In this document: one piece after another, positions 34,563 through 42,466 of the stretch
Numbering within the stretch: the stretch's first letter is position 1
Layout: every line of letters starts with the position of its first letter
NCBI RefSeq assembly: GCF_900106525.1
Contig: NZ_FNOG01000004.1
Location: forward strand, 227,464-291,463
Source of the DNA: Lysobacter enzymogenes
GTDB taxonomy: Bacteria; Pseudomonadota; Gammaproteobacteria; Xanthomonadales; Xanthomonadaceae
Direction: 5' to 3'
DNA: 64,000 bases
Program-made: the position numbers and the translations under genes
The notes under the pieces: generated by a model
What the model saw: the letters and a program-made list of their open reading frames with translations, nothing else
Database searches by the model: none
What the model was told of the DNA's origin: nothing

Positions 34563-36656
34563 TCACCAAATCCGCACGCGCTGACCCGGCGCGATATACA
34601 TCGCATCGCCCGGCTTCACATCGAACGCCTGGTACCACGGGTCGAAATTGCGCAGCGGCCCGTTCGCGCGGAACTGCGAGGGCGAATGCGGGTTGGTCTT
34701 GATCTGGTTCAGCAGCGCCTCGTCGCGGTACTTGCCCTTCCAGATCTGGCCCCAAGACAGGAAGAAGCGCTGGTCGCCGGTGTAGCCGTCGATCTTCGCC
34801 GCCGGCTTGCCGCCCAGGCTCAGCTGGTAAGCGGTATAGGCCATCGACACGCCGCCGAGGTCGCCGATGTTCTCGCCCATGGTCAGCTGGCCGTTGACGC
34901 ACTGGCCCGGCAGCGGGCAGAACGCGTCGTACTGCGCGCCCAGCGCCTTGGTCAGCTGCTCGAAGCGGCTGCGGTCCTGGTCGGTCCACCAATTGCGCTG
35001 GATGCCGGCGTAATCGGACTTGCTGCCCTGGTCGTCGAAACCGTGGCCCATCTCGTGGCCGATCACCGCACCGATGCCGCCGTAGTTGACCGCCGCGTCG
35101 GCGTTGAGGTCGAAGAACGGCGCCTGCAGGATGCCGGCCGGGAACACGATCTCGTTGAAGGTCGAGTTGTAGTAAGCGTTGACCGTCTGCGGGGTCATGA
35201 ACCACTCGTCGCGGTCGGTGCGGGTGCCGATCCGGCGCACCTGGTCGGCGCGCTGGTAGCGACGCAGCTGCTGGGTGTTGGCCATCAGGTCGCCGGCGAC
35301 GATGGTCACGCTGGAATAGTCCCGCCACTTGTCCGGGTAGCCGACCTTGGGCCGGAAGCTGTCGAGCTTGCGGTAGGCCTCGGCCTTGGTGTCCGCGCCC
35401 ATCCAGTCGATCTTCTCGATGTTGGCGCGCAGCGCCTTGCGCAGGTTTTCGACCAACTTCTGCATCGCCGCCTTGGCCTGCGGCGAGAAGTGGCGCTCCA
35501 CGTACAGCTTGCCCATCGCATCGCCCAGGCCGTCGCTGCCGGTGACGGTGGCGACCGCGCGCTTCCAGTCGTCGCGCTGGGCCTTCTGGCCGCTGAGCAC
35601 GGTGCCGTTGAAGGCGAACGCGGCGTCGTCGATCTCGCGGCTGAGCAGTCCAGCGTTGTTGCGCACGGCGTGGAAGGTCAGGTAATCGCGCCACACCGGC
35701 AGCGGGGTCTTGGCGACCGCCTCGATCACCGGCTGCACCGCGCTCGGCGTGGCGACGTTGACCTTGTCGACCACCGGCATGCCCTGCGCCTTGAGCTGCG
35801 CGGCCCAGTCGTAACCCGGGTACTGCTTGCTCAGCTCGGCGAAGCTGGAGACGTTGTAGGTCTTGTCGCGGTTGCGCAGCTGCGCGCGCTCCCACTGCGG
35901 CTTGGCCAGCGCGGTTTCCAGGTCCAGCACGGCCTGCGCGCGCGCCTTGGCGTCCTTGACTCCGGCGAAGCCGAGCATGCGCTCGATGTGGGCGAGGTAG
36001 GCAGTGCGGATGCCGACGAAACGCGCGTCCTGGTTGAGGTAGTAATCGCGGTCCGGCAGGCCCAGGCCACCGACGCGCAGGCCGACCAAGTACTGGTCAG
36101 GATCCTTGCGGTCCAGGTCGACGCCGAAGCGCAGCGGCGCGCTGGTGCCGTCCAGGTCGGTGTCGCCGAAGGCGGCGATCAGCGCGCCGGCCGAGTCGAT
36201 CTTGGCGATCTTGTCCAGCACCGGCTGCAGCGGCGCGATCCCGGCGGCGTCGCGCGCGGCGCGGTCCATGTAGCTGGCGTAGTAGTCGCGCAGCTTGCGC
36301 TTCTCGCTGCCGGCCGGCAGGTTCTGCTGCTTGGCCAGTTCTTCGATGATCGCGTGCACGTCGGCTTCGGAGTCGTCGCGCAGCTTGTTGAACGAGCCGT
36401 ACGAGGTCTCGTAGTCCTTCAACTGATAAGTCGCCAGCCAATGGCCGCTGACGTAGCGGTTGAAGTCGTCGCCGGGCTTGACGCTGGTGTCGCGCGCGCT
36501 CAGGTCGACGCCGAAGTCGCCGAGCACGGGCTTGCCGGCGGCGGACTTGGCGGCGGCAGGCTTGGCCTTGGCCGCGGCGGCGCCGGCGGCGTGAACGGAA
36601 GGAACGGCCAGCGCGGCGGCGAGCGCCAGGGTCAGGCTCAGGCGGGAAAGGTTCAT
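34563..36656 (-). CDS. pepO: M13 family zinc metallopeptidase (PepO/neprilysin type)
   Basis: A 697-residue protein with a signal peptide (MNLSRLSLTLALAAALAVPS VHA). The N-terminal peptidase_M13_N region runs from about 60 to 430 (VDLSARDTSVKPGDDFNRYV). The catalytic C-terminal part has NEIVFPAGILQAPFFDLNAD, the zinc helix VIGHEMGHGFDDQG (HEMGH) and the downstream ENIGDLGGVSMAYTAYQ, where the ENxxD supplies the third ligand. NAYY and the ending GDAMYIAPGQRVRIW are family-typical. It hydrolyses oligopeptides in the periplasm or outside the cell. A paralogue is at 43564. Length is normal and all key motifs are intact. Confidence 0.93.
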   Translation of the reverse strand: MNLSRLSLTLALAAALAVPSVHAAGAAAAKAKPAAAKSAAGKPVLGDFGVDLSARDTSVKPGDDFNRYVSGHWLATYQLKDYETSYGSFNKLRDDSEADVHAIIEELAKQQNLPAGSEKRKLRDYYASYMDRAARDAAGIAPLQPVLDKIAKIDSAGALIAAFGDTDLDGTSAPLRFGVDLDRKDPDQYLVGLRVGGLGLPDRDYYLNQDARFVGIRTAYLAHIERMLGFAGVKDAKARAQAVLDLETALAKPQWERAQLRNRDKTYNVSSFAELSKQYPGYDWAAQLKAQGMPVVDKVNVATPSAVQPVIEAVAKTPLPVWRDYLTFHAVRNNAGLLSREIDDAAFAFNGTVLSGQKAQRDDWKRAVATVTGSDGLGDAMGKLYVERHFSPQAKAAMQKLVENLRKALRANIEKIDWMGADTKAEAYRKLDSFRPKVGYPDKWRDYSSVTIVAGDLMANTQQLRRYQRADQVRRIGTRTDRDEWFMTPQTVNAYYNSTFNEIVFPAGILQAPFFDLNADAAVNYGGIGAVIGHEMGHGFDDQGSKSDYAGIQRNWWTDQDRSRFEQLTKALGAQYDAFCPLPGQCVNGQLTMGENIGDLGGVSMAYTAYQLSLGGKPAAKIDGYTGDQRFFLSWGQIWKGKYRDEALLNQIKTNPHSPSQFRANGPLRNFDPWYQAFDVKPGDAMYIAPGQRVRIW

Positions 36657-36811
36657 GGGTGGTGCGGTCCCCGGTGGAAACCGCCGAGACTAGCGCAGGC
36701 GGCCGGATGGTGTCGTGGGCCGTTGGTTGGGACCAGGAAAGGCCCGGCCCGGCAGGGTCAGTGGCGGTTTCCGGCAAACCGCGGCAAGGTCGAACGTCAG
36801 AAGCGTGGCAG

Positions 36812-37429
36812 TCAGCGGCGAAAATCCAAAGAAACGGCCATCCCCGGGAAGCGCGCCGCCAGGCGCTCCAAGGCCGCGCCGAGCGCTGTTTCGCTAAGGG
36901 CGGTCTCGGCCAACACGCTGTTGTCCAGTTCGAATTCGATTCGAGTGCCGTCGGGGCGGTCGCTCGGCGTTACGACGCAGGTTCCGATCTGTTCGCCGCG
37001 CTGGAAGCGCAAGTGCACGCCCTGCCCGGCATCGACGGTATCCACGTCCATTTCGCTGCATACCGCGTTCAGGATGCCCAATCCGATCCCGCAGAATTCC
37101 GAACCGATCTCGATGTGCTTCTTGCGCGAACTGCAACCGCGCAAGGTGAGCAGGAACATCTCGGCCACGGTCCACTGCGGATCGTACGGATCGGGAGTCA
37201 GCGGCATGCCGCAGTCGTACCGCACCTCGACGCGCGAGCCGAACACGCGCACCGACACGGTGTTGCAGCGTCCGTCCATGGCCTCGTCGGCGGCATGGCA
37301 AAGCGCCTGCATCGCCAGCTCCGATGCGATATCCGCCTTGCCGGTATCGAAGTACATATGCTGGCGGCGACGCACCGCCGCCATCGCCGACACGACCTCG
37401 ATGTTCTGCGGCGAGAAATGCGATTCCAT
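36812..37429 (-). CDS. Free-standing GyrB-type GHKL ATPase domain protein
   Basis: A 205-residue protein that aligns with the N-terminal ATPase of GyrB/ParE. VSAMAAVRRRQHMYFDTG parallels the VRKRPGMYIG opening. LAMQALCHAADEAMDGRCNT parallels the VVDNAIDEALAGHC helix. VRYDCGMPLTPDP replaces the DGRGIP motif. EFCGIGLGILNAVCSEMDVD parallels the GLHGVG-NALS motif. It lacks transducer, TOPRIM and tail. The key Asn/Asp positions differ (HAADEA; DCGMPL), so ATP turnover is doubtful. AAGGGG precedes the start at 37429. It lies 50 bp downstream of a CGNR regulator on the same strand. It could be a decoy, regulator or partner of a topoisomerase. Confidence 0.7.
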   Translation of the reverse strand: MESHFSPQNIEVVSAMAAVRRRQHMYFDTGKADIASELAMQALCHAADEAMDGRCNTVSVRVFGSRVEVRYDCGMPLTPDPYDPQWTVAEMFLLTLRGCSSRKKHIEIGSEFCGIGLGILNAVCSEMDVDTVDAGQGVHLRFQRGEQIGTCVVTPSDRPDGTRIEFELDNSVLAETALSETALGAALERLAARFPGMAVSLDFRR

Positions 37430-37479
37430 GAGATCCCCTTCGACGGCCAAGCGCTGCCGATCGCATTATCCCACGCCGC

Positions 37480-38043
37480 TCACCCACCGCGCCGCTTGCG
37501 AAACTCGCTGACCTTATGCCGGTTCCCGCACAGCGCCATGCTGCACCAGCGGCGCCGGTGCGACTTGGTCGTATCGTGGAACCACAGCACGCACTCGCTG
37601 TGTTCGCACTGCCGCACCAAGCCGAAATCCAATTCGGCCAACAACTGCGCCGCCGCTTCGCCCAACGGCGCCAGCGCCAGCCACGCGGGATCGCCGACCG
37701 CCGCGCGCCGCAGCGCGGGACCGCCTTCGCCCGGCTCCAGCACCAAGTGACTGTGCATGCGCGCCAACAGCGCGTTGAGCGGCGCCAGTTCAAGCGGCTG
37801 TTCCTGTTTGCGCGCCTGCACCGCGGCGCGGATCGCCTCGCGCAGTTCGCGCGCGCGCTCGGCCAACTGCGGCTGCGGCGCCTGCGCGGCGCCGGTCAGG
37901 CGGCTCAACCAGACGGCCGCGGCGGCATCGTCGCCCAGGTGCTCGACCAGCGCGCCGTCCTCCAGGGTCAGCGTGTTGAGCAGATCCAGCGCAGGTTGGC
38001 CGGCGATCAGCGGCGGCCAGTCGGTCGGTGTCGGCGTAGTCAT
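37480..38043 (-). CDS. CGNR zinc-finger (ABATE-domain) regulator
   Basis: A 187-residue protein. The N-terminal ABATE-like stress-response domain starts LIAGQPALDLLNTLTLEDGA. The C-terminal CGNR zinc finger is CEHSECVLWFHDTTKSHRRR, then WCSMALCGNRHKVSEFRKR: Cys-x4-Cys...Cys-x4-Cys with the CGNR signature. Such proteins are treated as transcriptional regulators, usually beside the gene they control. Here the divergent gene encodes a dehalogenase-type hydrolase 132 bp away, and that gap has two GTAAC-type inverted repeats. Control of the hydrolase and itself is likely. Confidence 0.88.
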   Translation of the reverse strand: MTTPTPTDWPPLIAGQPALDLLNTLTLEDGALVEHLGDDAAAAVWLSRLTGAAQAPQPQLAERARELREAIRAAVQARKQEQPLELAPLNALLARMHSHLVLEPGEGGPALRRAAVGDPAWLALAPLGEAAAQLLAELDFGLVRQCEHSECVLWFHDTTKSHRRRWCSMALCGNRHKVSEFRKRRGG

Positions 38044-38068
38044 CGGGCGGTGTCCTCTGAGCCGCCAA

Positions 38069-38153
38069 TGTAACCATAAAAATAACTGTTGACAAGTTAC
38101 ATAGGGCAGGCCTAGGCTTTTCGTAACCTTTATTCATATCGAATTGAGGTTAC
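38069..38153. promoter_or_regulatory. Promoter and two GTAAC-type inverted repeats between divergent genes
   Basis: TGTAAC (38069-38074) with GTTACA (38096-38101), and GTAACC (38123-38128) with GGTTAC (38148-38153), form two inverted pairs with about 20-bp spacing. A rightward promoter fits TTGACA at 38089-38094 and TAGGCT at 38113-38118 with 18-bp spacing, so the first pair overlaps the -35 box. This stretch is conspicuously AT-rich for the window. Binding by the CGNR protein is inferred. Confidence 0.6.
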
Positions 38154-38175
38154 CAAATTCCCAGGAGCCTCCCCC

Positions 38176-39051
38176 ATGTCGTCCACCCACTTCCCCGTCC
38201 GCCACCGCCACATAGACGCCGACGGCGTGCGCGTTTTCTATCGCGAGGCCGGCGATCCGAACGCCCCGACCCTGTTGCTGCTGCACGGCTTCCCGACCAG
38301 TTCGCTGATGTTCCGCGAGCTGATCGACAAGCTCGCCCACCGCTTCCACCTCGTCGCCCCGGACCTGCCCGGCTTCGGCTTCACCGAAGTCCCCGAACAG
38401 CGCGGCTACGTCTACAACTTCGACAACCTGGGTCGCACCCTGGAAGCCTTCGTCGATGCCCTGAACCTGCAGCGCTACGTGCTGTACGTGTTCGACTACG
38501 GCGCCCCGACCGGCCTGCGCCTGGCCCTGGCCAAGCCCGAGCGCGTGGCCGGACTGATCTCGCAGAACGGCAACGCCTACCTGGAAGGCCTGGGCGATGC
38601 CTGGGACCCGATGCGCCGCTATTGGGCCGACCCCAGCGCCGAGAACCGCGAAGCGCTGCGCCACTTCCTGTCGCTGGAGGCGACCCGTTGGCAGTACGAG
38701 AACGGCGAGCCCGACCCCAGCCTGGTCGCGCCGGAGGCCTATCACCTGGATTACCTGCTGATGCAGCGCCCCGGCAATGCCGACATCCAGCTCGACCTGA
38801 CCCTGGACTACGCCAATAACCTGCCGCTGTATCCGCGCTTCCAGCAGTTCTTCCGCGAACGCCGCGTGCCCACCCTGGTGATCTGGGGCCAGCACGATCC
38901 GTTCTTCATTCCGCCGGGCGCGCAGGCCTGGCGCCGCGATAACCCCGACGCGCAGGTGGAACTGCTCGACGCCGGCCACTTCGCCCTGGCCACCCACGGC
39001 GCGCACATCGCCCGCCGCATCGGCGAGGTGTTCGGCGATTTGCCCGGTTGA
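38176..39051 (+). CDS. Alpha/beta hydrolase with Asp nucleophile (haloalkane dehalogenase/epoxide hydrolase type)
   Basis: A 291-residue cytosolic enzyme. The oxyanion region is LLLLHGFPTSSLMFRELIDK. DLPGFGFTEVP follows. The nucleophile elbow VFDYGAPTG places Asp107 where esterases have Ser, as in haloalkane dehalogenases and epoxide hydrolases. A distal acid lies in VIWGQHDPFFIPPGAQA and the histidine in LLDAGHFALATHG. AGGAGCC precedes the ATG. The product would be an alcohol from a halide or epoxide. The divergent CGNR regulator and shared operator-like repeats suggest induced expression. Fluoroacetate or epoxide specificity cannot be separated by eye. Confidence 0.87.
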   Translation: MSSTHFPVRHRHIDADGVRVFYREAGDPNAPTLLLLHGFPTSSLMFRELIDKLAHRFHLVAPDLPGFGFTEVPEQRGYVYNFDNLGRTLEAFVDALNLQRYVLYVFDYGAPTGLRLALAKPERVAGLISQNGNAYLEGLGDAWDPMRRYWADPSAENREALRHFLSLEATRWQYENGEPDPSLVAPEAYHLDYLLMQRPGNADIQLDLTLDYANNLPLYPRFQQFFRERRVPTLVIWGQHDPFFIPPGAQAWRRDNPDAQVELLDAGHFALATHGAHIARRIGEVFGDLPG

Positions 39052-39154
39052 TCCGCGCCGGTTGCGCGGCCGCTGCACCGCCGCGGGTCGAGATATCGGC
39101 CCGCGGCCTTTATGCTTCCGCCTCCGCGCCAACCGCCGAACCGGACCGTCCGCC

Positions 39155-39997
39155 GTGCCGCATTACTCAGGCCCCCTGCTCACCCGCCCCGACGCCGAGG
39201 CCCTGCACGCCGCGCGCGCGGCCGGCCAGCCCGCGTGGAGCGGTTCGCTCGACCTGGGCCGCAGCCAGGGCCAGGCGCACTTGCACGACGAGGCCTGGGA
39301 ATGGCGCGGCCAGCGCTATCCCTATCCGGCCGCGCTCAAGGACCGCACCGTCTATTACTGGGACGGCGAAGACTTCGCCGCGGTCTCGCGCTTCGCCGCC
39401 TCGCTGATCAAGCTGGTGCCGACCTCGTGGGGCGCGCCGACCTTCGAGATCGACGGCATCAAGATGCTGCCCACGTCCAAGACCTCGCCGCTCGACGACG
39501 CGCGAACCAAGGTCGCGTTGATCCAACCGCGCGGCAAGGCCGTGCTCGACACCTGCGGTGGCCTGGGCTATTTCGCCGCCTGCTGCCTCGACGCCGGCGC
39601 CGCGCGCATCGAATCGTTCGAGAAGAACGCCAGCGTGCTGTGGCTGCGCACGCTGAACCCGTGGTCGCCCGATCCCGACGCGCCCGAGCACGCCGGCCGC
39701 CTGCGCCTGAACCACGGCGACGTCTCCCAAGCCATCGCCGGCCTGCCCGCAGCCGAATTCGAGGCCTTGCTGCACGACCCGCCGCGTTTCGGCATCGCCG
39801 GCGAACTGTATTCGCAGACCTTCTACGACCACCTCGCGCGCGTGCTGCGCCGCGGCGGCCGCTTGTTCCACTACACCGGCAGCCCGAACAAGCTGACCAC
39901 CGGGCGCGATGTGCCGCGCGAAGTGGCCAAGCGGCTGGAGAAATCCGGGTTCAAGGCGGAGCTGGCGTTGGACGGCGTGTTCGCGGTCAAGCGCTGA
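39155..39997 (+). CDS. Class I SAM-dependent methyltransferase-like protein
   Basis: A 280-residue protein starting at GTG 39155. The Rossmann SAM motif is AVLDTCGGLGYFAACCLDAG, followed by the acidic end of strand 2, ARIESFEKNASVLWLRTLNP, then LNHGDVSQAIAGLPAAEFEA and the catalytic-loop motif LLHDPPRFGIAGELYSQTFY. The DPPR motif (a variant of DPPY/NPPY) suggests methylation of a nitrogen atom or an RNA base. The final strands (RLFHYTGSPNKLTTGRDVPR) resemble archaeal-type Trm/spermidine-synthase-like folds. It follows the hydrolase by 103 bp and is probably separate. The substrate is unknown. Confidence 0.75.
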   Translation: MPHYSGPLLTRPDAEALHAARAAGQPAWSGSLDLGRSQGQAHLHDEAWEWRGQRYPYPAALKDRTVYYWDGEDFAAVSRFAASLIKLVPTSWGAPTFEIDGIKMLPTSKTSPLDDARTKVALIQPRGKAVLDTCGGLGYFAACCLDAGAARIESFEKNASVLWLRTLNPWSPDPDAPEHAGRLRLNHGDVSQAIAGLPAAEFEALLHDPPRFGIAGELYSQTFYDHLARVLRRGGRLFHYTGSPNKLTTGRDVPREVAKRLEKSGFKAELALDGVFAVKR

Positions 39998-40060
39998 GCG
40001 CGAGCGCACGCCGCAGATGTCGCGGCGCGCATGCGCGCCATCGCCCGCTGACTGCGCGGC

Positions 40061-41263
40061 CTACTGAGTCACCAAGCCCAGGCCGTATTCCTGCAGGATC
40101 GGATTGATCGGCTGGAACCAGCTTTGCCGGCGGTCCTGCGGAATATCGCAATTGCTCCGATCGGCGCGCGAAGAGGCATTGCCCGAATGCACGCCTTGCG
40201 CCTGCCCTTGCCCGTCGATCCAGGCGCCGCCGGAATCGCCGCCGGCCGAACAGGCATTGCTCTGGGTCAGGCCGTAGATCGCGCCCTCGGGGTAATTGAC
40301 GGTGACCTGCGTCGCGGTGACCCAGCCGCACTGATAGCCGCTGCCGCCGCCGGAGCGGCAGACCGGCGAGCCCAGCGGCGCCTCGACGCTGCCGCGCACC
40401 GGCAGGAAATTGCCCTGATAGTCGGCGACCAGCGCGTACAGCGTCCAGAAGACCGAGGTGCGCACCCAGGCCTGATCCTTGCCCGGAAACTGCGAGGCCA
40501 TAAAGATGCCCACCCAGGCGCTCTCGCCGTCCTTTTCCCACACCTCCTTGCCCGGCTGGCCGCAATGGCCGGCGGTGAGGAAGCCCGGCACCGTGCCCTG
40601 CCTGACCGCGAAAGCGCCGGAGCACCACGAGGGATGCCGGAAATAGATCATGCCGCCGAAGATCGAAACATTGGTCTGCGGCCGCAGCGCGGAGAATTCC
40701 ACGCGCAGCACCGAAGCATCGGCTCCGCTGGCAGCGATCAGATCGGCCGCCGCGCGCTCGCTGCCTTGAGCGACCTGCACCACCACGGCATTGCTGCGCG
40801 GATCGACATACCACGATTGCAGGCTCGACAGATCGCGCGAGATTCCCGCCACGCGCTTGCCCGCCGCCGCCGCATCGAGCTGCGCCTTGGCCGCCTCCAA
40901 CGTCGCCAGGCGATGGCGCACATGGCGCAACTCCACGCCCGCCGGCAGCGCCGCGCGGCCGGCCCCGCTGCTGGCGACGACCAAACGATAGCGGCCGTCC
41001 GCATCCGGCTCGATCCAGCTGCCGGCGAAATCGCGGCCCAAGCGCGCGCGCAAGGCCTCGCCCTGGCCGGCATGAATCCGCTGCGCCTGCCAGGCGCTGG
41101 ACAATTGCGTCGCGGACAATCCGAGCGAGCGCTGCATCGGAACCGCAGCAGCCGCATTCGATAAGCCGCTCGTGGGCGGCGCGGTCTGCGCGAAAGACAT
41201 CGGCAGGGCGCCCAGCGCCACGCCCGCCAACGCACCCGCAACGACAAAGCATTTCGCTTTCAT
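40061..41263 (-). CDS. Secreted S1 protease, alpha-lytic-protease family, with pro-region
   Basis: A 400-residue preproprotein. A signal peptide (about 1-26, ending SFAQT) and a pro-region of roughly 165 residues precede the protease domain, as in alpha-lytic protease. The pro-region contains LRARLGRDFAGSWIEPDADG, a typical pro-domain segment. Catalytic residues: His233 (LTAGHCGQ), Asp263 (FPGKDQAWVRTS) and Ser344 (SAGGDSGGAWID). Cys pairs around PVCRSGGGSGYQCGW match the family. It should be secreted and cleave bacterial or protein targets; Lysobacter uses such enzymes to lyse other microbes. It is 37% or less like the copy at 49147 by eye and differs in the S1-pocket region. Confidence 0.92.
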   Translation of the reverse strand: MKAKCFVVAGALAGVALGALPMSFAQTAPPTSGLSNAAAAVPMQRSLGLSATQLSSAWQAQRIHAGQGEALRARLGRDFAGSWIEPDADGRYRLVVASSGAGRAALPAGVELRHVRHRLATLEAAKAQLDAAAAGKRVAGISRDLSSLQSWYVDPRSNAVVVQVAQGSERAAADLIAASGADASVLRVEFSALRPQTNVSIFGGMIYFRHPSWCSGAFAVRQGTVPGFLTAGHCGQPGKEVWEKDGESAWVGIFMASQFPGKDQAWVRTSVFWTLYALVADYQGNFLPVRGSVEAPLGSPVCRSGGGSGYQCGWVTATQVTVNYPEGAIYGLTQSNACSAGGDSGGAWIDGQGQAQGVHSGNASSRADRSNCDIPQDRRQSWFQPINPILQEYGLGLVTQ

Positions 41264-41502
41264 GCACTACGTTCCTTGTGATCTGGCTCCATGGAAGGCG
41301 GCCGGCGCGAATGCGCGATGGCCGCCTGTGTGATCGGCACTGTGGCAAAACCGTTGGGGCGCTGGTTGTGATCGCGTTAGCGGTGGGTGGCGCCGATCTG
41401 GCGCAAATCCCGCTGCGTACGCGAACGGCGAACCGGCGCACGCTCGCGCAGACACCGGCGTCTCGTGCGCGTTCAGCGCATTAAGTCGCCGCGTCCGATG
41501 GT

Positions 41503-41745
41503 TCAATCGTCGCGATCGCCGCGCTTGGACGGCGGATCTTCACCCGGCAAGGTCTGGTGTCCCTGCCCCGGTGGCAGATCGGCGTTTTGCACATGTTTGC
41601 GCTGCGCGCCCACCCCGTGGGGCGACGTCTCTCCGGGCAAAGGTTGATGGCCCTGCCCGTGCGGCGGTTTGGTATCGGCGTCGTCGGTTTTACCTGAATC
41701 GCGTTTGGAATCGTCGCGATCTGGATCGGAAGTACGCGTATTCAT
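41503..41745 (-). CDS. Small hydrophilic repeat protein, unknown function
   Basis: An 80-residue disordered protein, highly polar, beginning MNTRTSDPDRDDSKRDSG. It contains an internal duplicated motif, GQGHQPLPGETSPHG and GQGHQTLPGEDPPSK, separated by AQRKHVQNADLPP. GAGGAGC is nine bases upstream of the ATG. The low aromatic content and Asp/Lys-rich ends suggest a soluble stress-type or DNA-associated protein, but no family is recognised. It stands alone between the S1 protease and the degenerate NERD gene. Confidence 0.6.
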   Translation of the reverse strand: MNTRTSDPDRDDSKRDSGKTDDADTKPPHGQGHQPLPGETSPHGVGAQRKHVQNADLPPGQGHQTLPGEDPPSKRGDRDD

Positions 41746-41978
41746 CGGGTGCTCCTCGTTGCCGCGCAACCACATTCGTGCCCGGCGCCTGCGCAGACTG
41801 CTGCCGAAGCGGTTAACGCCCGGTTGCCTGCATCGGCGCAGTTCTTCACGAACGGCGAACGTCGCGGGCTACGTGAAGACCGTCACGGTGGCCGGCGCCG
41901 ATCCAAGCGCCGGCAGCCCTTACCCTTCGTTTCCACCGCTTCAGGCGTTATCCTCGCGCCCAAAGGGGGGATACCTTT

Positions 41979-42448
41979 GTGTTGATCAAGATCAAGGACG
42001 ACGATTCGGCCCTGCTCAAGGAACTGGAGCTGCGTGCGGCGGGCACCGGAACGGCCGCGCGCCAAGCCGCCACCGAACTGCGCATCCGCCAGGCCGGCCT
42101 CAAGGGTGAGCGCGATTCCGCGTACCACATCGACTTCCATTTCGAGCGCTCGCCGAACTGGGCGGTCATCCATGACCTGCGCCTGGAGCGCGACGGCCGC
42201 GTCGCCCAGATCGATCACCTGTTGATCAATCGCTGGCTGGAGATCTACGTGCTGGAAACCAAGCACTTCCACGCCGGAATCAAGATCACCAGCGACGGCG
42301 AGTTCCTTGCTGGAGCGCTCAAGGCAAGACCTCCGAAGGCACGGACTCGTCGCCGAAGCAGAACGAATGGTATTTCGCGGTGTTGAGCGAGGTGATGGAT
42401 ACGCCGGATTGGCCCTCGTATATAGCCGAAAAACAAGCCAACTTCTAA
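41979..42448 (+). pseudogene. Broken NERD-domain gene with displaced 3' segment
   Basis: From GTG 41979 the frame encodes the NERD nuclease-related core: ERDSAYHIDFHFERSPNWAV, then IHDLRLERDGRVAQIDHLLI and NRWLEIYVLETKHFHAGIKI (Asp...Glu-x-Lys triad). After TSDGEFL the frame runs into low-quality sequence and stops at 42386. In a shifted frame, the last part (about 42314-42448) reads protein-like: SSPKQNEWYFAVLSEVMDTP then DWPSYIAEKQANF and TAA. Intact NERD proteins of this type extend much further. The locus looks like a deletion or frameshift joining a NERD 5' part to another gene's 3' end. It marks the left edge of an AT-richer insert. Confidence 0.65.
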
Positions 42449-42466
42449 CAAAGCTGGAATGCATAT

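Noticed and set aside
34686-37511. About 940-codon plus-strand frame opposite the M13 peptidase and GyrB-like genes
   Set aside because: Antisense to two genes with strong motifs. Composition is typical of a high-GC shadow frame.
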